NCBI GenBank assembly: GCA_004802725.1
Contig: SGPM01000339.1
Coordinates: 1-28,999 of the forward strand
DNA length: 28,999 nucleotides
Origin: Antrodiella citrinella
Lineage: Eukaryota > Basidiomycota > Agaricomycetes > Polyporales > Steccherinaceae
Direction: 5' to 3'
Shown: piece after piece, positions 1 through 11,400 of the stretch
Layout: every line of letters begins with the position of its first letter
Position numbering within the stretch: position 1 is the first letter of the stretch
The notes under the pieces: model-generated
Databases searched by the model: none
Seen by the model: the letters and a program-made list of their open reading frames with translations, nothing else
Told to the model about the DNA's origin: nothing
Translations under genes and position numbers: made by a program

Positions 1-120
1 TTTATCGCCGATGCTCATGCCTCCCAAGCAGATGGGAGAGACGTGAACTCCAGCCGTAGGGGAAAGTTGACGGTAGCGGCCAAGCTTGGTCTTGGGAAGC
101 GGAGCTAGCAGTGCGTTCAT
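1..120 (-). CDS. Aldo/keto reductase, aryl-alcohol dehydrogenase type (5' end only)
   Basis: The reverse strand opens with an ATG at 118-120 and stays open for 40 codons to the window edge. The protein begins [20 protein letters not shown] and continues through [20 protein letters not shown]. This is the start of the fungal aryl-alcohol dehydrogenase / norsolorinic-acid-reductase-like branch of aldo/keto reductases, where LGRYR.LSPTAGV.VSP..LG.MSIGD forms the first strand and loop of the NADPH-binding TIM barrel. Such enzymes reduce aryl aldehydes with NADPH, for example veratraldehyde during lignin breakdown. The rest, including the catalytic Asp-Tyr-Lys-His residues, lies outside the window, so substrate and intactness cannot be judged. 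The family assignment rests only on this N-terminal motif. Confidence 0.82.
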   Translation of the reverse strand, partial: MNALLAPLPKTKLGRYRQLSPTAGVHVSPICLGGMSIGDK

Positions 121-941
121 GATATATAGTGATAACGGTGGGATGAGTAGGGGAGGATCTGTGGATGCTGAGGTGTATCGAGTTGCTGACGTTACCCTCC
201 ACACAAGTACATGAGATATTTATACGAACGAACAGCTGGACCGCCGCGTACAACACAAGCCTGAGCGGTCCAGCCGCAGCATCGTGACGCGTGGTCCTTG
301 GCCGGAAATTGTGAGGTACCAGCCGTCGAATAGTACGGGGAATACATACAGACGAGAGATACGCAACGAGCGCGGCAACGGCATGAACATGGTATAAAAC
401 ACATACTCTTCCGCCAAGGGACCGGCGGCACCCATGTCCAGGAGTCGGACGAGCAGGATTGACGGCGTCTAAATCGGGAAAATGCAACTGGTTTGATCAG
501 CTAGCGCTAAAGTCAAGTCGCACTCAAACAGTATCTGCCAAGACTCGAAGTATTTTGACTCTATCTCCCGACTCCGTCTTCAAATTCAAGCTTCAACTCC
601 CTTTGACTTGAAGCACTCCATTCAATGGTCAGTATCTCTCATATGTGTCAGTCCGATCACACACGTTGTCGTTTCCGAATGCATTTTTCGTGACCGGCTG
701 GCGGTCTGGCAAGCCAGTGGAATTCTCACAAGATGTTACGGTCTCAAAAGCCGCGATAGCCTTCGTTCACCGTTGTATAAGTACAAACGGCTATGAAAGG
801 TCATCCAATTGGCGTCCTTCTCCCTTTCCGTACGTGCCGGATGGATTGCGTACTGTACTGCTGATGGCTGTGTTCCGCGCTAGGTGAAGACGGAACGTTC
901 AAGTTCATGCCAGTTTCAACCGGATCCTGTCGACTCGGTCT
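121..941. other. Intergenic stretch between the reductase gene and the retrotransposon remnant
   Basis: Apart from the TATA-like site I see no recognisable gene here. Several short overlapping open frames occur on both strands, but none has a family signature, signal peptide or consistent splice structure. The part from about 600 to 940 may be further decayed sequence of the adjoining retrotransposon, but I cannot recognise it. Confidence 0.5.
217..224 (-). promoter_or_regulatory. Candidate TATA box of the aldo/keto reductase gene
   Basis: On the reverse strand these bases read TATAAATA, 97 bases upstream of the reductase ATG. That would leave a 5' leader of roughly 65 bases if transcription starts about 30 bases downstream of the box. 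The sequence matches the TATA consensus; its use as a promoter is inferred. Confidence 0.45.
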
Positions 942-1657
942 ATGTCTACCCTCGCCCGAAATGCCTATGTCGAAGCGTTTGCGCTCGCGGCAAACGGGTC
1001 TCCATCATGGGTCACTGATTTCCATCACGTCCTCCAAGGCATCTGCCCAAACATTCGGCTGTCGTACACTACACTCCTCCAGACGTTGGATATCGCGGCG
1101 CTGACAAAGCACGTCTCAGACGCCATACAGCTCTCCATCCATGAAGCAATCCACGCGAGCTGAAAGACTGTCCTCCTCCACCCACGCCTATTGGCAGATG
1201 CAATTGCATTCCGACTCGGAGTCGTCCATACCTACGCGTGTCGGTGCCTGAGCACCGTATAGCGATGACGCGAGTCTTGCTGTCTGAACATCGACTCTCC
1301 GCTGAGCCCGGACGTTGGGTTGAAGGACGAAGAGGGAGGATCCCGCCAGAGCTAAGGCTCTGTCGTTTCTGTCGTAGTTCTTTGGAGAGTGTGGAGCATG
1401 CTCTTTTCGAGTGCGAGATGCGAGTCATGACGCCGCAATCTTCCACCTTGCGCCGGACATTCCTTGACCGGGTGTGTACAGTCGATCCACAACTCGGGGT
1501 ATTCCATGGTACATCGTTTGGCTTTCTAGAGCGTCTCGTTGCTACAGCAGCATGTACAGACCTTTTCGCTCAGTTCTGTTGCCAAATGCTTGCTGTTTAC
1601 GACTCTACCCCCGTTTTCGTGCCCTCCCAGGCACTGCTTGATGGTGTTCCCCAGTAG
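942..1657 (+). pseudogene. Non-LTR (LINE-type) retrotransposon fragment, C-terminal end of the reverse transcriptase ORF
   Basis: Two open frames on the plus strand together resemble the tail of basidiomycete LINE polyproteins. The first (about 942-1163) holds a helical segment including NGSPSWVTDFHHVLQGICPN and ends at a stop at 1161-1163. The second, in another frame (to the stop at 1655-1657), contains PEHRIAMTRVLLSEHRL followed by LCRFCRSSLESVEHALFEC. The last part is the C-x2-C-x9-H-x4-C zinc-binding knuckle (zf-RVT) that follows the reverse transcriptase domain in these elements. The reverse transcriptase and endonuclease regions are absent, the reading frame is broken between about 1161 and 1238, and I see no poly-A tail. 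This is a dead 5'-truncated copy or a decayed remnant. Confidence 0.72.
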
Positions 1658-2103
1658 TACGACTTGAGACTTCCTTCATATGCAGCTCTTAATGTCTGTT
1701 ACTGGTCCAATTTGTGAATTTATCATGTCAATGACGATCATGTTTCATGAGGTCTTGTGGAGCCCCTGCGCCTTTCACTCTGCACCTGTGGAGTGACTGA
1801 ACATTGCGCTACGGGAGATACTCGTTCGGAAGTGCAGTACACGCACCAGGCTCTGTGACGAACATGTTCGCCTGCACGCAGAAACTCTGGCGTTCCATCG
1901 TGGGACTTGGCCCGCAATTTACACACACACACACACTCTCTCTCTCTCCGATTTTTCGAACGGTCCTCGTCAATAATCCCTGTGTCAGTCATCCGAATTT
2001 TCTTATCGCTTCATCAAAGTCTCTATCAATCGAATACATTGCGTGCAATCATAAATTGTAAAGTGGAATGAATGTCTCCGAGAAAAGTAGGCGCAGTCGC
2101 CAT
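1658..2103. other. Noncoding stretch downstream of the thaumatin-like gene
   Basis: This 446-base stretch lies between the retrotransposon remnant and the stop codon of the thaumatin-like gene. It contains the microsatellite and presumably the 3' untranslated region of that gene. I see no gene in it; the short open frames that cross it have no recognisable features. Confidence 0.5.
1921..1948. repeat. Compound microsatellite (AC)8(TC)6
   Basis: A run of eight AC units at 1921-1936 is followed directly by six TC units at 1937-1948. It lies in noncoding DNA between the retrotransposon remnant and the thaumatin-like gene. Such compound repeats vary in length between strains. Confidence 0.9.
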
Positions 2104-3335
2104 TCAAGGAGGGGGGCAGAAGGTGATGGTATAATCCACTTTAAGACCAGCATCACAGGTCCAGAGGCCCCGCTGGTCGTCAAATGCGTAAGCATAGGCA
2201 TCGGGGCAACCAGACTCTGTGAGCAGTCATGAGCGCCATCCATAACTAGACGCACGAGAAAATGCGGAAAACGCACTAAAGTAGTTGTAAGTTGCGGACC
2301 CGGTGGATGGGCAGGTTTCAAGGGTGTCGAACTGTCCGCTGCAGCATGCAGGGGAGTTCGCTAGAAAGCACCGTTCAGTACTACGACAAAGATGTGCTGT
2401 GGAGGTCACGCACCTGGATTGGGATCCAACAAGCAAGCATTTTTGCAGCCAACGGGGAAGCCCGTCGAGTCGAAGGGGCCTTTGAACTGTGCAGGACAGT
2501 TCGGACCAAGGTCTACAGCGCACTCGGGTGCACGACATCCTTTGCCATTGTCGATGCGCAGGGGGAGATTGAAGCCGTCCACAAGGGACACTGGAAGTCG
2601 TGTATCGGATAAGACGATGAGGACAATGCTGAAAGTCCTACTTACCGTCGTAGAAGTCCTTGTTACCGTCGCCCGAAAGAGTGAACTCAGCCAAAGTGGC
2701 CGGAGGGACGCCCGTTCCACCATTGGGGTCGCAGACCAAACCACCTTTGCATCCACCACTTACGCACTGAGTTGCGCCATCATTGGGGTCGTTGGCGTTG
2801 AAGTTGCAGTCACGACGGCCCTGTATAAATCATTAATATATCATCAGCTAAGCTCCCCATCAGTTTATGAAGAAAAGCGAAGACGAAGACGTATGGAGTC
2901 ACAGGAGAATGGAGAACAGGGGAACGGAGATTTTTCGGCTGACATACCCAGATTCTACCGGCTTTCCAATTGTCGGGCGCGGAAAATGAGACAGAGGAGT
3001 ATGGTTTAGCTTCCCAGCTGAAACAAAGTAAGCACATCTCTACGACCAACAAGCATGAGAATAAGTTACCCAGTGGTATAATCGGGCTTTGGATTTCCTA
3101 GCTGTGTGTAAATCTGATGAAGAGCGGTGAGTACACCAAGGCTCGTGATGTTCGGGTATAGAGTGATAACGAACAGCTGGCCTGTATAATGTAACGATGA
3201 CCATCAGAGAGGAAGAGGTGAGGATGACCTATGCACTTACCATACAGTAAAAGGGCATGCATTGTACACGGTAATGGTCCGAGCGGAAGCAGTTGCTGCA
3301 GCAAGGGCAATAGGCACGAGTACACTGAGCTTCAT
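2104..3335 (-). CDS. Secreted thaumatin-like protein (PR-5 / GH152 type)
   Basis: Eight exons: 3241-3335, 3175-3181, 3070-3101, 2948-3017, 2646-2820, 2414-2590, 2277-2360 and 2104-2216. They join in phase to a 250-residue protein, the usual family length. Residues 1-18 (MKLSVLVPIALAAATASA) are a signal peptide. The mature chain begins RTITVYNACPFTVWPA and carries family hallmarks in order: TTGWEA, PDNWKAGRIWGRRDC, CVSGGCKGGLVC, GVPPATLAEFTL, DVSLVDGFNLPLRI, DLGPNCPA, GPFDSTGFPVGCKNAC, NCC-like ACCSG, and VDYTITFCP at the end. My count gives exactly 16 cysteines, the number forming the eight conserved disulfides. Fungal members act outside the cell on beta-1,3-glucan walls, for example during fruit-body autolysis or antagonism; the substrate here is inferred. 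The intron after exon 4 (2821-2947, 127 bases) is longer than its neighbours. Exon 2 is a 7-base microexon (see findings). Confidence 0.93.
3175..3181 (-). other. Candidate 7-base microexon in the thaumatin-like gene
   Basis: The coding-strand bases GCCAGCT lie between a TATACAG acceptor and a GTTCGT donor. Joined to exon 1 (ending in TG) they complete TGG and give W-P-A. The next exon then continues LGNPKPDYTTGW in frame, as expected for this family (CPFTxWPA...TGWEA). Without it, direct splicing of exon 1 to exon 3 gives TG+C followed by TAG, a stop. The flanking introns would be 59 and 73 bases. Confidence 0.7.
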
Positions 3336-3605
3336 CGCGTTTGGATTTGTTCTGAAATATTGAATGGAGAAATGAAGTGGTAGTTTGGAAGGATGTGGTT
3401 GGATCCCAGACTATCTACCAGGTATTTTGTAGGTGAATTAAGCGCATAGCGAAGAGGCTGACCAGACCCGTCAGTACAGCGCTGGAGAGCATGTACAGAC
3501 TACACAATCCATTCTGTGAGGCAACGGACAGAATAATCATTGAGCATAAACTAGGAATCCTGCATTGAGAATCGCCGATGCGCACCTGACAGTATCATAC
3601 TAGTG

Positions 3606-3676
3606 CATCAGTAAAACACAAAAAATCCTTGGACCTTCTTGACGCGCTTGAGCTCCCTTGAAATGTCTTGGTAGTC
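3606..3676. repeat. Left terminal inverted repeat with CTTGA decamer array
   Basis: The first 15 bases match the right end perfectly in inverted orientation. By hand count 33 of the first 42 positions agree without gaps, including a second identical block CTTGACGCGC at 3638-3647. Within it, CTTGG/CTTGA units begin at 3628, 3638, 3647, 3657 and 3667, a spacing of 9-10 bases or about one helical turn. Such phased motifs are likely protein-binding sites for transposition. Confidence 0.8.
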
Positions 3677-4479
3677 TGTATTAAGGGACGGCCTGCTTAC
3701 TACCGTTCGTAGCAAGAGATCTCACGTAACTCTAGACTTAATAATGAACTCTCGTCAACACAAGCGTAGTAAGGAAACATAGTGACTAATAAGAGATAAT
3801 ATGAACTCAAGCTTGCCAATTGAGTACGAAAGTGCGCGATGCGCAACATCATATCATACAATTGTCGCGCCGGTCGAAGTTCTCATTCTGAAACAGGAAT
3901 TAGGAGTCTTCCGTGATGCATACTACGATAATGGAACATAAGGCACAGGGGTTTTTACGGTTCACGCAGGAAGATAACTGCAAGCGTTTGCGTTGGTAAG
4001 TTCAAGTTGCCTACGACTCTGCGAGAGACAAATGCGACTCACCATGGAGAATTCTGATGCGATGACCCAACTACGTCAATCTATATGTCGCCGCTGATTC
4101 TGAATTTCAGCCCCCGGGCCCACGGCTGAACCATGCTTGTTTCCGCATGAGACTCCCATTTCTGGACGTCTGATTTTGTGCGCCGGGTCCTAGATCTGAA
4201 GAGTTTCGCAGCGAGACGAGGGAGTGGCGAGAATGGGTGTTATGGAACCTGGATTATAGTATGGATGCGCCCGGAGAGGTGATGAGTGTGGATTTGAACG
4301 GAAGGATCAATTGGAGTCGACGAGAGACTCGAGTAGCCTGACACGTTGGGGCCTCGGTAGCGACGGTAGGGCACTCGACAGCCTATACCGTGACATTGGG
4401 AGATGATGATGCACGGTAGCAACTGGGAAGACTCCTGAGAAAGGCTGACGGGAAGATTAAGAGGATGCCGCATATCATG
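3621..4479. other. Left noncoding arm of the transposon
   Basis: Between the terminal repeat and the transposase stop codon I find subterminal repeats but no gene. A 77-codon minus-strand frame at 4240-4473 has no recognisable feature. The sequence near the gene is probably the 3' untranslated region of the transposase. Confidence 0.5.
3782..3796 (+). repeat. Left copy of the subterminal direct repeat ACTAATAAGAGA
   Basis: The sequence AGTG-ACTAATAAGAGA here is matched by AGTGCACTAATAAGAGA at 12293-12309 in the right arm, same strand, with one extra base. Inverted CTTATTAG cores also occur twice near 11942-11962. The arms therefore share short repeated motifs beyond the terminal repeats. Confidence 0.55.
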
Positions 4480-7400
4480 TTATTCAACCCCAGAGGGATT
4501 GAGTATCTCGAAGGCATGATAGTCAGCTAGATCATTCACGTAGAATTGTTGGAAATGATCAAGGGATTCGTGCATCGTCAAATCTTCGGATATGAACTCT
4601 TCGCCAGGATAAACTCCAATAAGATGTGCAGCGCGAAAGATAGCGTCAACATGAACAACCGTCAGAACGGGTGTATGGTCCTCGTCCAAATCGGGTTCGA
4701 CGATCCACATGCCTGTGGGGGAATTGGGCTCATCTGTAGTGCGGGAATACCAGTGAACCAAAGCGCATGGATAGACAACATTGGAGTGCTTGAACGAGAA
4801 GAACAGCTTGATACGTACGACATCAAGCCCGTCCATACCAGGCCCGTCACCTATGTTGATGAAGACACAGTCATAACGCGCTGGTCCGCCCCTCCAAGAC
4901 GACGTTGCCCGTATGTATTCTCTGTGCATCCCACCAACACCACACGGATCGCTAGGAGCAAAAAACGTGGCCATGGCAGAGTGATAAACAGATGCGCGGG
5001 TGCTAGGAGAAAGATCGACGCGTCCCAAATGATGATTGGCCTGTTCATTGTGAGACTCGTTGTTGCGCGCAGAGTCCAGTTGCCGCTGCAGAAAACGCTG
5101 TACTAGGTTGGGGAAGTCTTCGCAGTCAAGCTCTTCTGCAAGACCTTCCAGCGTACGAGCGTGGCCGTACTCTAGAACATGATACCCAAAAACGAGTCAG
5201 CAAAGAAACTACAAGGAAGGTGATATGTCATCACTCACGAGGTGTCCGCGACATATCCACATACGCTTCAACTGTTGGACCTTCTATAGCGCCGTCTGCT
5301 GTCGGGTCTGCTGCGTCTGCCTCGTTCTGCTCATCGTCGTGTTCAAGACTTGAATTACTATGAGCCGGTGCATCAGTATTCTTAGCAGCTCCGTTCGAAC
5401 TTGCTGTCAGTCCTGGCATGTGGTCAGACTCTTCACCCAGATCCGGCATGAGGATTTCCAAGAGGCCACTGTCATCGTCCGAGTGAGTCTCTGAATCTGA
5501 GTCACTACTAGCAGCTTCTTTAAATAGTACCAGAGTTGAGTCAGCAAAAAATAGACAAATTCGAATCCAAGTTGGAAGCTCACCGTTCGTAGCCATGCGA
5601 AGTTGTATGGCCTCCATCAAACAGTTTCCTTGAAGCATTCCTCGAGCAGTGAAGTCTGCACGAGCCGCCGTCAATTTGTCAAGGCGCTGATTGATAAGGA
5701 GCATCTGGCCGAGAGCTTTGTAGCGACTAGACTGCCTCCAAGGCTTCTTCACTGCGGTTATATGTCTAGACTCTGTGATAGATGAGCAGAGGCCATTTGG
5801 AGCTCCGAATTGATGGATCATGCGAACATAGTGCATGAGTGAATGTTGCCTGGGAAGTGAGAAGCCTTTTGGACAGACACCTTCGGTTTCGAAGACAACA
5901 CGGTATTGGTGGTAACGTTTGAGGGCATCCTCCATCTGCGTGAGTGTCTCTCCATCATGAACGTTTCGGCGCGCCAGATAGCAGAACTCAAGAAATGCTC
6001 GCATCGCGCGAACCATGTCATCCGGGACGTGCCCGACAATCGCTGCGAGATAGACCTGTACACGCCTATCATATCAACTTTCAAGTCACTGATATGTGAT
6101 GTCGTTAAGAACATGCCTTCATCAATGCCTTTGAATCGTCGCCTGTCCACTGTTTGAAGCCACGCCCCTCGGGGAAGCGACGAAGGCCCGTGAAGGGAGC
6201 GACAACAGCAATACTAAAATAAAGGAGAATCAAGTCACCGTCTCCAGTCAACATGATGGATGATGTCGCATACTACTTACCGATGATCTATATCGTCCAG
6301 AATGGCATTGGCTCGGCTGGCGGTATGCTTCAGTTTGATGTACGATGTGACCCATTCCACGAGATGATCCTTGAATGTTCCTTTCACCATTTGATGTAAG
6401 AGGTCGGGAGAAATGAGTTCGTGAATGTCGGCGCGAGGGAAATCGTTGGTGAATGGCTATCATCGGGCGTGTTCAAGATGATTCATCAGTTTTCCAGTTC
6501 TTATTGGACGATCAATCACGTACCACAACATCAGCAACAATACCCCAGGTTTCCCAGAGTTCGCCGAGTCCAAGGCGTGCCGTGAGTGCCTCGGTGTGCT
6601 CTGTGCAACGCAAGATTGCATTTGGATCCGAGTCTAGTTGACCTGCACGGGCGGTACACCTGCAAACATATGAGTGGGTGCGTGGCTTATGACATGTAAG
6701 ATAGGTTCGCACTTCGGGCACCAGTTCTGCACTACACAAGCTAGCAATGTCTGCTCCGGATAATCACCAATATAAGGCCCAAGCCCTGTAATGATGTTAC
6801 GGAAATGGCCATCTGGACATCGCATTGGTACCGGTGTTGTCATACCCGCTTTCAAAGAGTCCAAGATCTTAGCAATTGATGAGTGGAACAACTGGCGGCG
6901 ATATTTGCGAAATTTTGCGTCGTTCGCGTATCGCTTTTTGCCTGAAAAGTATTAACTTGTGTATATAACGAAGTTCAAAAGCAACTTACTCTTTGGCACC
7001 GCTAGGAACCCGATCACGGCGACCGCGTTACGATGAGCTCGCCGAACGTGGTTATGAACATTCCCAATAGAGAGGTAGAGTGGCCAATAATCATGCTGAC
7101 CAGTCGCAACGGAAACCGTTGTCTTGTCACTGCCGAGAATAACCGGCACAAATGTGGATCCATGTGTGGCCGGATCTTTGGCAATTTCATCCTGCAAAAC
7201 ATAAGTTGTGGTCATGATAGACTTGATACAGAGTGGGGACGTACAGCTTGCCTCCAAGCCCAGCTTCCCGACATGAAGTCCTTCCTGCGTGGCTGACCAT
7301 TTGATGTGAACTCCTTGATAGGTGTGTAGTCGATGTCATCTTTGAAGTCAGGGTTCGCTAGCATGTTGCGGATCACCTCTTGTGGATCGCGGTACCATAC

Positions 7401-8217
7401 TTCGTACTGTGCAGTCATCCAACGTGGAGGCTCTCCACGTACTGGTCGTTCACCGCCATACTCCATAGTGAACGATTTCCATGGTACATCCCCCAGCTCG
7501 ATGTCATCAATCGTCTTACACATCTCCTTGTGGTCCTTGAACGGTCCGAAATCTCGGTGTTTGACCAGTGATGCTGTCCAAAGGTTGAGGAGCTCGTTGG
7601 TTCCCCCAGCAGGCATCTTCTTTCGCTTGTACAGGAGTTCTGCGGCTTCAAATGCAATACGATTCGGGAAAGGACTATAATCACCTTTCTTTCGCTCGGG
7701 AAAGGGCGGGGGACATGAGTCAAGTGGAATTGCCGACCCATCCTCTGCACAAATACGACCTAACAAAACATCAACACTTACTCTGCAGACAAGCGCAAAT
7801 ATCAGCTGCAAACTGACCATTTATTGTTGTGTGGCAAATTTTGGTTGGTGCAGGAGGATCAGCATCAGCTGGCGGCATGGCCGTTGGATGCTCATCGTTC
7901 TGAGGATGAGGGACCAATGGAGACTGAGGGGGGAGACTGGAACTGGGAGAGCACATCTCAACATCACCTGGGCTTGCAGGCAAGCCATCGGACAATGGAC
8001 CATGTTCAGGAGAGGCTTCAGCAGGCGGTGTTGCAGACTCTTCGGAAACCATTAGTGAAGACACAACTGGCAATTCCGGCCGAGGTGAAGGAGAGCGGCC
8101 GGAGACAGGATGCTTCGTGCGACAATGATTAGTACGAGCAGATGGAGTTTTGAAGTGTCTCCAGCAATAGGGACACGGAAGATATGCATCACCGTAAAGT
8201 TCATGCAATGCATTCAT
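4480..8217 (-). CDS. Plavaka transposase
   Basis: Ten exons: 7818-8217, 7245-7759, 6990-7191, 6713-6941, 6524-6659, 6281-6456, 6117-6213, 5584-6055, 5239-5517 and 4480-5171. They join in phase to 1065 residues without a stop. The N-terminus has a C2H2 finger (C15, C18, H31, H36 in LPCPYCWRHFKTPSARTNHC). The core holds motifs shared by this agaricomycete family: GSDKTTVSVATGQHDYWPLY, NWCPKC, FTNDFPRADIHELISPDLLH, FKQWTGDDSKALMKVYL, GFSLPRQHSLMHY, FGAPNGLCSSITESRH and PWRQSSRYKALGQMLLINQR. An acidic, serine-rich linker follows, then a C-terminal domain (TFFAPSDPCGVGGMHREYIR, DVVRIKLFFSFKHSNVVYPC, IFRAAHLIGVY). D327, D512 and E680 are my proposed RNase H-fold DDE residues. The start was chosen at the ATG just before the zinc finger; an open frame extends upstream but lacks support. 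The intron at 6056-6116 has a GC donor. It diverges from the accessory gene across 190 bases. Confidence 0.92.
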
Positions 8218-8407
8218 CGTATTTTGAGAAAGTAAGGTGAAGTAAGGAGGGGGCTCGGAAGAGGAGTTACAGGAAGACGGCGACGCGGAGAGACTGCAGG
8301 TGAATTTTACTAAGTCCAAGACGCCCAAATGGCGTCTATTGCAATGCACACACATCGCGTTTTGTTACGTTCTAACCTGACACACTACCACGTCTCTGTT
8401 GCACATC
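8218..8407. promoter_or_regulatory. Shared divergent promoter region of the two transposon genes
   Basis: The two start codons (minus at 8217, plus at 8408) lie 190 bases apart, so both promoters must sit in this interval and could be co-regulated. I see no clear TATA box or repeated operator-like site. Confidence 0.55.
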
Positions 8408-11400
8408 ATGTCACGCAGCACACGTTCCAGAACTGCTGCTGCTGCTGCGAATACTGCGCAAGCCAACATAGCCACAGGCGCACATCCTACTCAAGCATCA
8501 GATCCAGTGAAAAAGAAGACCACGTCACGAGCCAAAGCAACCACAGTGTTAAGCAACATACCATCAACAGAAGCCGGAAAAGATGACTCGCAATCCCAAT
8601 CATCGGCGGTTCCAGACACTACGCGACGGACAGCACCAAAACGCGCGGCAGCGACAGCATCGAAACGCACGACAGCGACAGAGAAGAAACCGGCTCCGAG
8701 CTCCAAACCACGGTCTGGTTCGAAGAAGCCCAGTGATCAACGAATGGAGCAGGAGAAGGATGTTGATGAAGCAGAGGCGTTAGCAGCGAGGTTGCGAGAG
8801 AAGGACGACGAAATAGCTCAGCTGTTGAAGAAGCTTCGCGAGCGTGATGAGCAGCAGGACCAGGAAGACCGAGCTCCACGTCCACAAGAGACCACCACAC
8901 ATGCAGTGACGGTATGACATATCAGCATGTGTCTCCCACATGTACTGAAGTAACTGTTTTTGTTCTTTGTTCTAGACTTCTGTTGACGAGCCCACACCCA
9001 CATCTGCAAAAGCCGATGAGCATCACGCTGAGACCCCTGCAAATGAGGACGACATGTGTGAGTAATACAAATATCTAGTCTTACCACTCATGTTGATGTG
9101 CTCACCTTTGCCCATAATATGGTATAGACTGCGACGGAAGCAGCAGTGATGCTGCTCGTGAAAGCTCGGAGTTACCAAGTGTCTATGGAGGAGATGATGA
9201 CCAAGATGAAGGCCAAGGCAACCAGATGCAGGATGACGATGAAGCCGCAGACTATGGACAGGAAGAGACACCTTTGCCTGCGCATGTGCGTCGCCACGGG
9301 GTTCAATCGCGGTATGCCAATCATCCAGTCACCCCTGGACGCGTAGCACAATTGGTTCCTGCAATCTTCAACGAGGATGTGACAATGAGCAACGCAGATC
9401 ACGAGGAAACACCGAGGGCAAACATGTCCGCATCTGCGCAACCCTACTCACTCGGTGACGATTTCACGGACAGTCCATTGCATGGCAAGGGCGTGGCTGT
9501 CGCACCTAGCACGTTCGAAACGGCTCGTCGGACTCGCCACGGCGATACAGAGACGAGGGGAAACTCGTATCAAGATGGAGCTGCAGATGATCACATCAGT
9601 ACGGACAGCAATGCTGCGAAGAGGAAAAGAGGAGACGGTACCACGAGCCATGACCCACTTCAGGCCGAATCAAGTCAACACGGCGACCTAGACTCTCATC
9701 CTCCGAAGAAGATGTCAAAGTTGGAATATCGAAACAGGATGGCAGAGGAGAGTTCGAAAGAGGAGAATGCGGCTGGAAGGGGACGAGAGCAAGTATCGGA
9801 GCGCATACAGCCAGGTGCCAATGATGGCGGGAAGGAGGTTGCAGGCCAAGATGTGGTGAAGGGGGGGCTGGCAAAGGGATCTTCGGACCGTGCTCCCAGT
9901 GTTGCGAGGGGTTCTGGTATAAAGCAAGCTGAGGGGACGAAGGGGGGGAGACGGAAAGCAACTGCAGAGGACGGGGAGAAGATGAAAATCGGTCCACTTG
10001 ACGCCCACTCTCAATCCGAACATGGCGCCAACGAGTCTCGGTCAGCTGACACGTGAGTCATTGGTGCTTGTCATTGTATATGTTCTGAACATTCTGAACC
10101 CCGCCACCTCTCTTGCAGTCGTACAAAGTCAAGATCTATTAGCGAGGTGGGGTCATCATCCCGCTCTGGCTCGTCCAACGCTGCCACTTCTTCTAACTCC
10201 CAATCCAAGGAGTCCAAGTCCAAGACAACAGCAAAACCTGTAATCAAACTTGACGACGACGACGACGACGACGACGAAGACGTCAATATACTTAGCCACG
10301 ACGAAGGTGGAGTCGAGCGTGAGCATGCAATCTCAAGTCCGATAAAGCCCGTAGCCAAGGGTACAACACATCGATCAACCAAAGATGTGAGTACTTACTT
10401 CATTCAACGTCTGCTTGTCCTCATATCACTGCCAGAATCTTGTCAAGATTGTAGAGAACAGCAGTTTGGAGCAGTCCAGCAAGGGTAAGCGTAAAGGTAA
10501 ACAAGTTCTGGATAAAGCCAAAAACCGCACAGTCGTCAAAGAGGAGCCTCGCTCCGACACCGATGTGCCCGCTGAGCGCGTCTCAACCAAGGCCAAACAG
10601 AAAAAAGCCGGAGCATTAAGCGTAAACAAAGCTCTTCCGCAGGACGTGGCTGACGACCGTGTCTGGAAGTCTAACTTTGTCCCCCTGTTCCATTCGTTTA
10701 TCGGGACACTCCCCAACGGCCTCGACATCAGTGATACGTTCCTGGTGCGAACGATGCAGCTTGTCTTCGATCACGTATATAACCCTCTCAATGTGTCGCA
10801 CAAGATTGACACAAACACTGCAATATTCAAAGTGGTACGTATTTTGTACTTTTTGCCATCTGATACTCAACTTTGTGATAGTACAATGCCCGCCTGGCCG
10901 AGTACCGTAATGGGTTTGGTCAACATGCTATGAAGGAAGTCAATGCCCTCTTCAATACATTGGGTCTCAACCATGAGCAACGAGTCGACAAGGCATCTTG
11001 GATGCTGACCGACAATCGATATCTTTACGAAACCGTTGAAGGAGATCGTAAATCGGTGCGTAAATGTTCTTGGCGTTATTCGAGTCGTATCTGACACGTC
11101 CTATATGCTGTTCTTGATAACCAGAAACCGTATCGTTCCCCGCTCATCATCAAGACCCTATCACATTACTACAGCCTCATCCAGACGGCTCAAGGACCGC
11201 TTCCCGAGTCCTTGGAGCAGGAGATCGAGAGTAGAATTGGGACCAACTTGCTGGACAAGATCAGCAGCTCCACGGACCTCATGAAACCATTCGGCGCAAT
11301 TGCAGTGGCAGCAGCTGGCGTAAGTCTATTCGCTATTACGGATCTGGTATCACTGACAACTTCTGGTCAGGTTGAGCGTGCATTTTTACTCTGGTCGCAA

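Noticed and set aside
4546..5106. 186-codon plus-strand frame opposite the last transposase exon
   Set aside because: It is the antisense shadow of a strongly conserved coding exon and has no features of its own.
8218..8355. Upstream extension of the transposase first exon to an ATG at 8355
   Set aside because: The added residues show no family resemblance and would overlap the promoter space of the accessory gene; the ATG at 8217 lies just before the zinc finger, as expected.
9596..10023. Proline/leucine-rich minus-strand frames opposite the accessory gene
   Set aside because: They are shadows of the Lys/Glu/Gly-rich disordered region on the plus strand.
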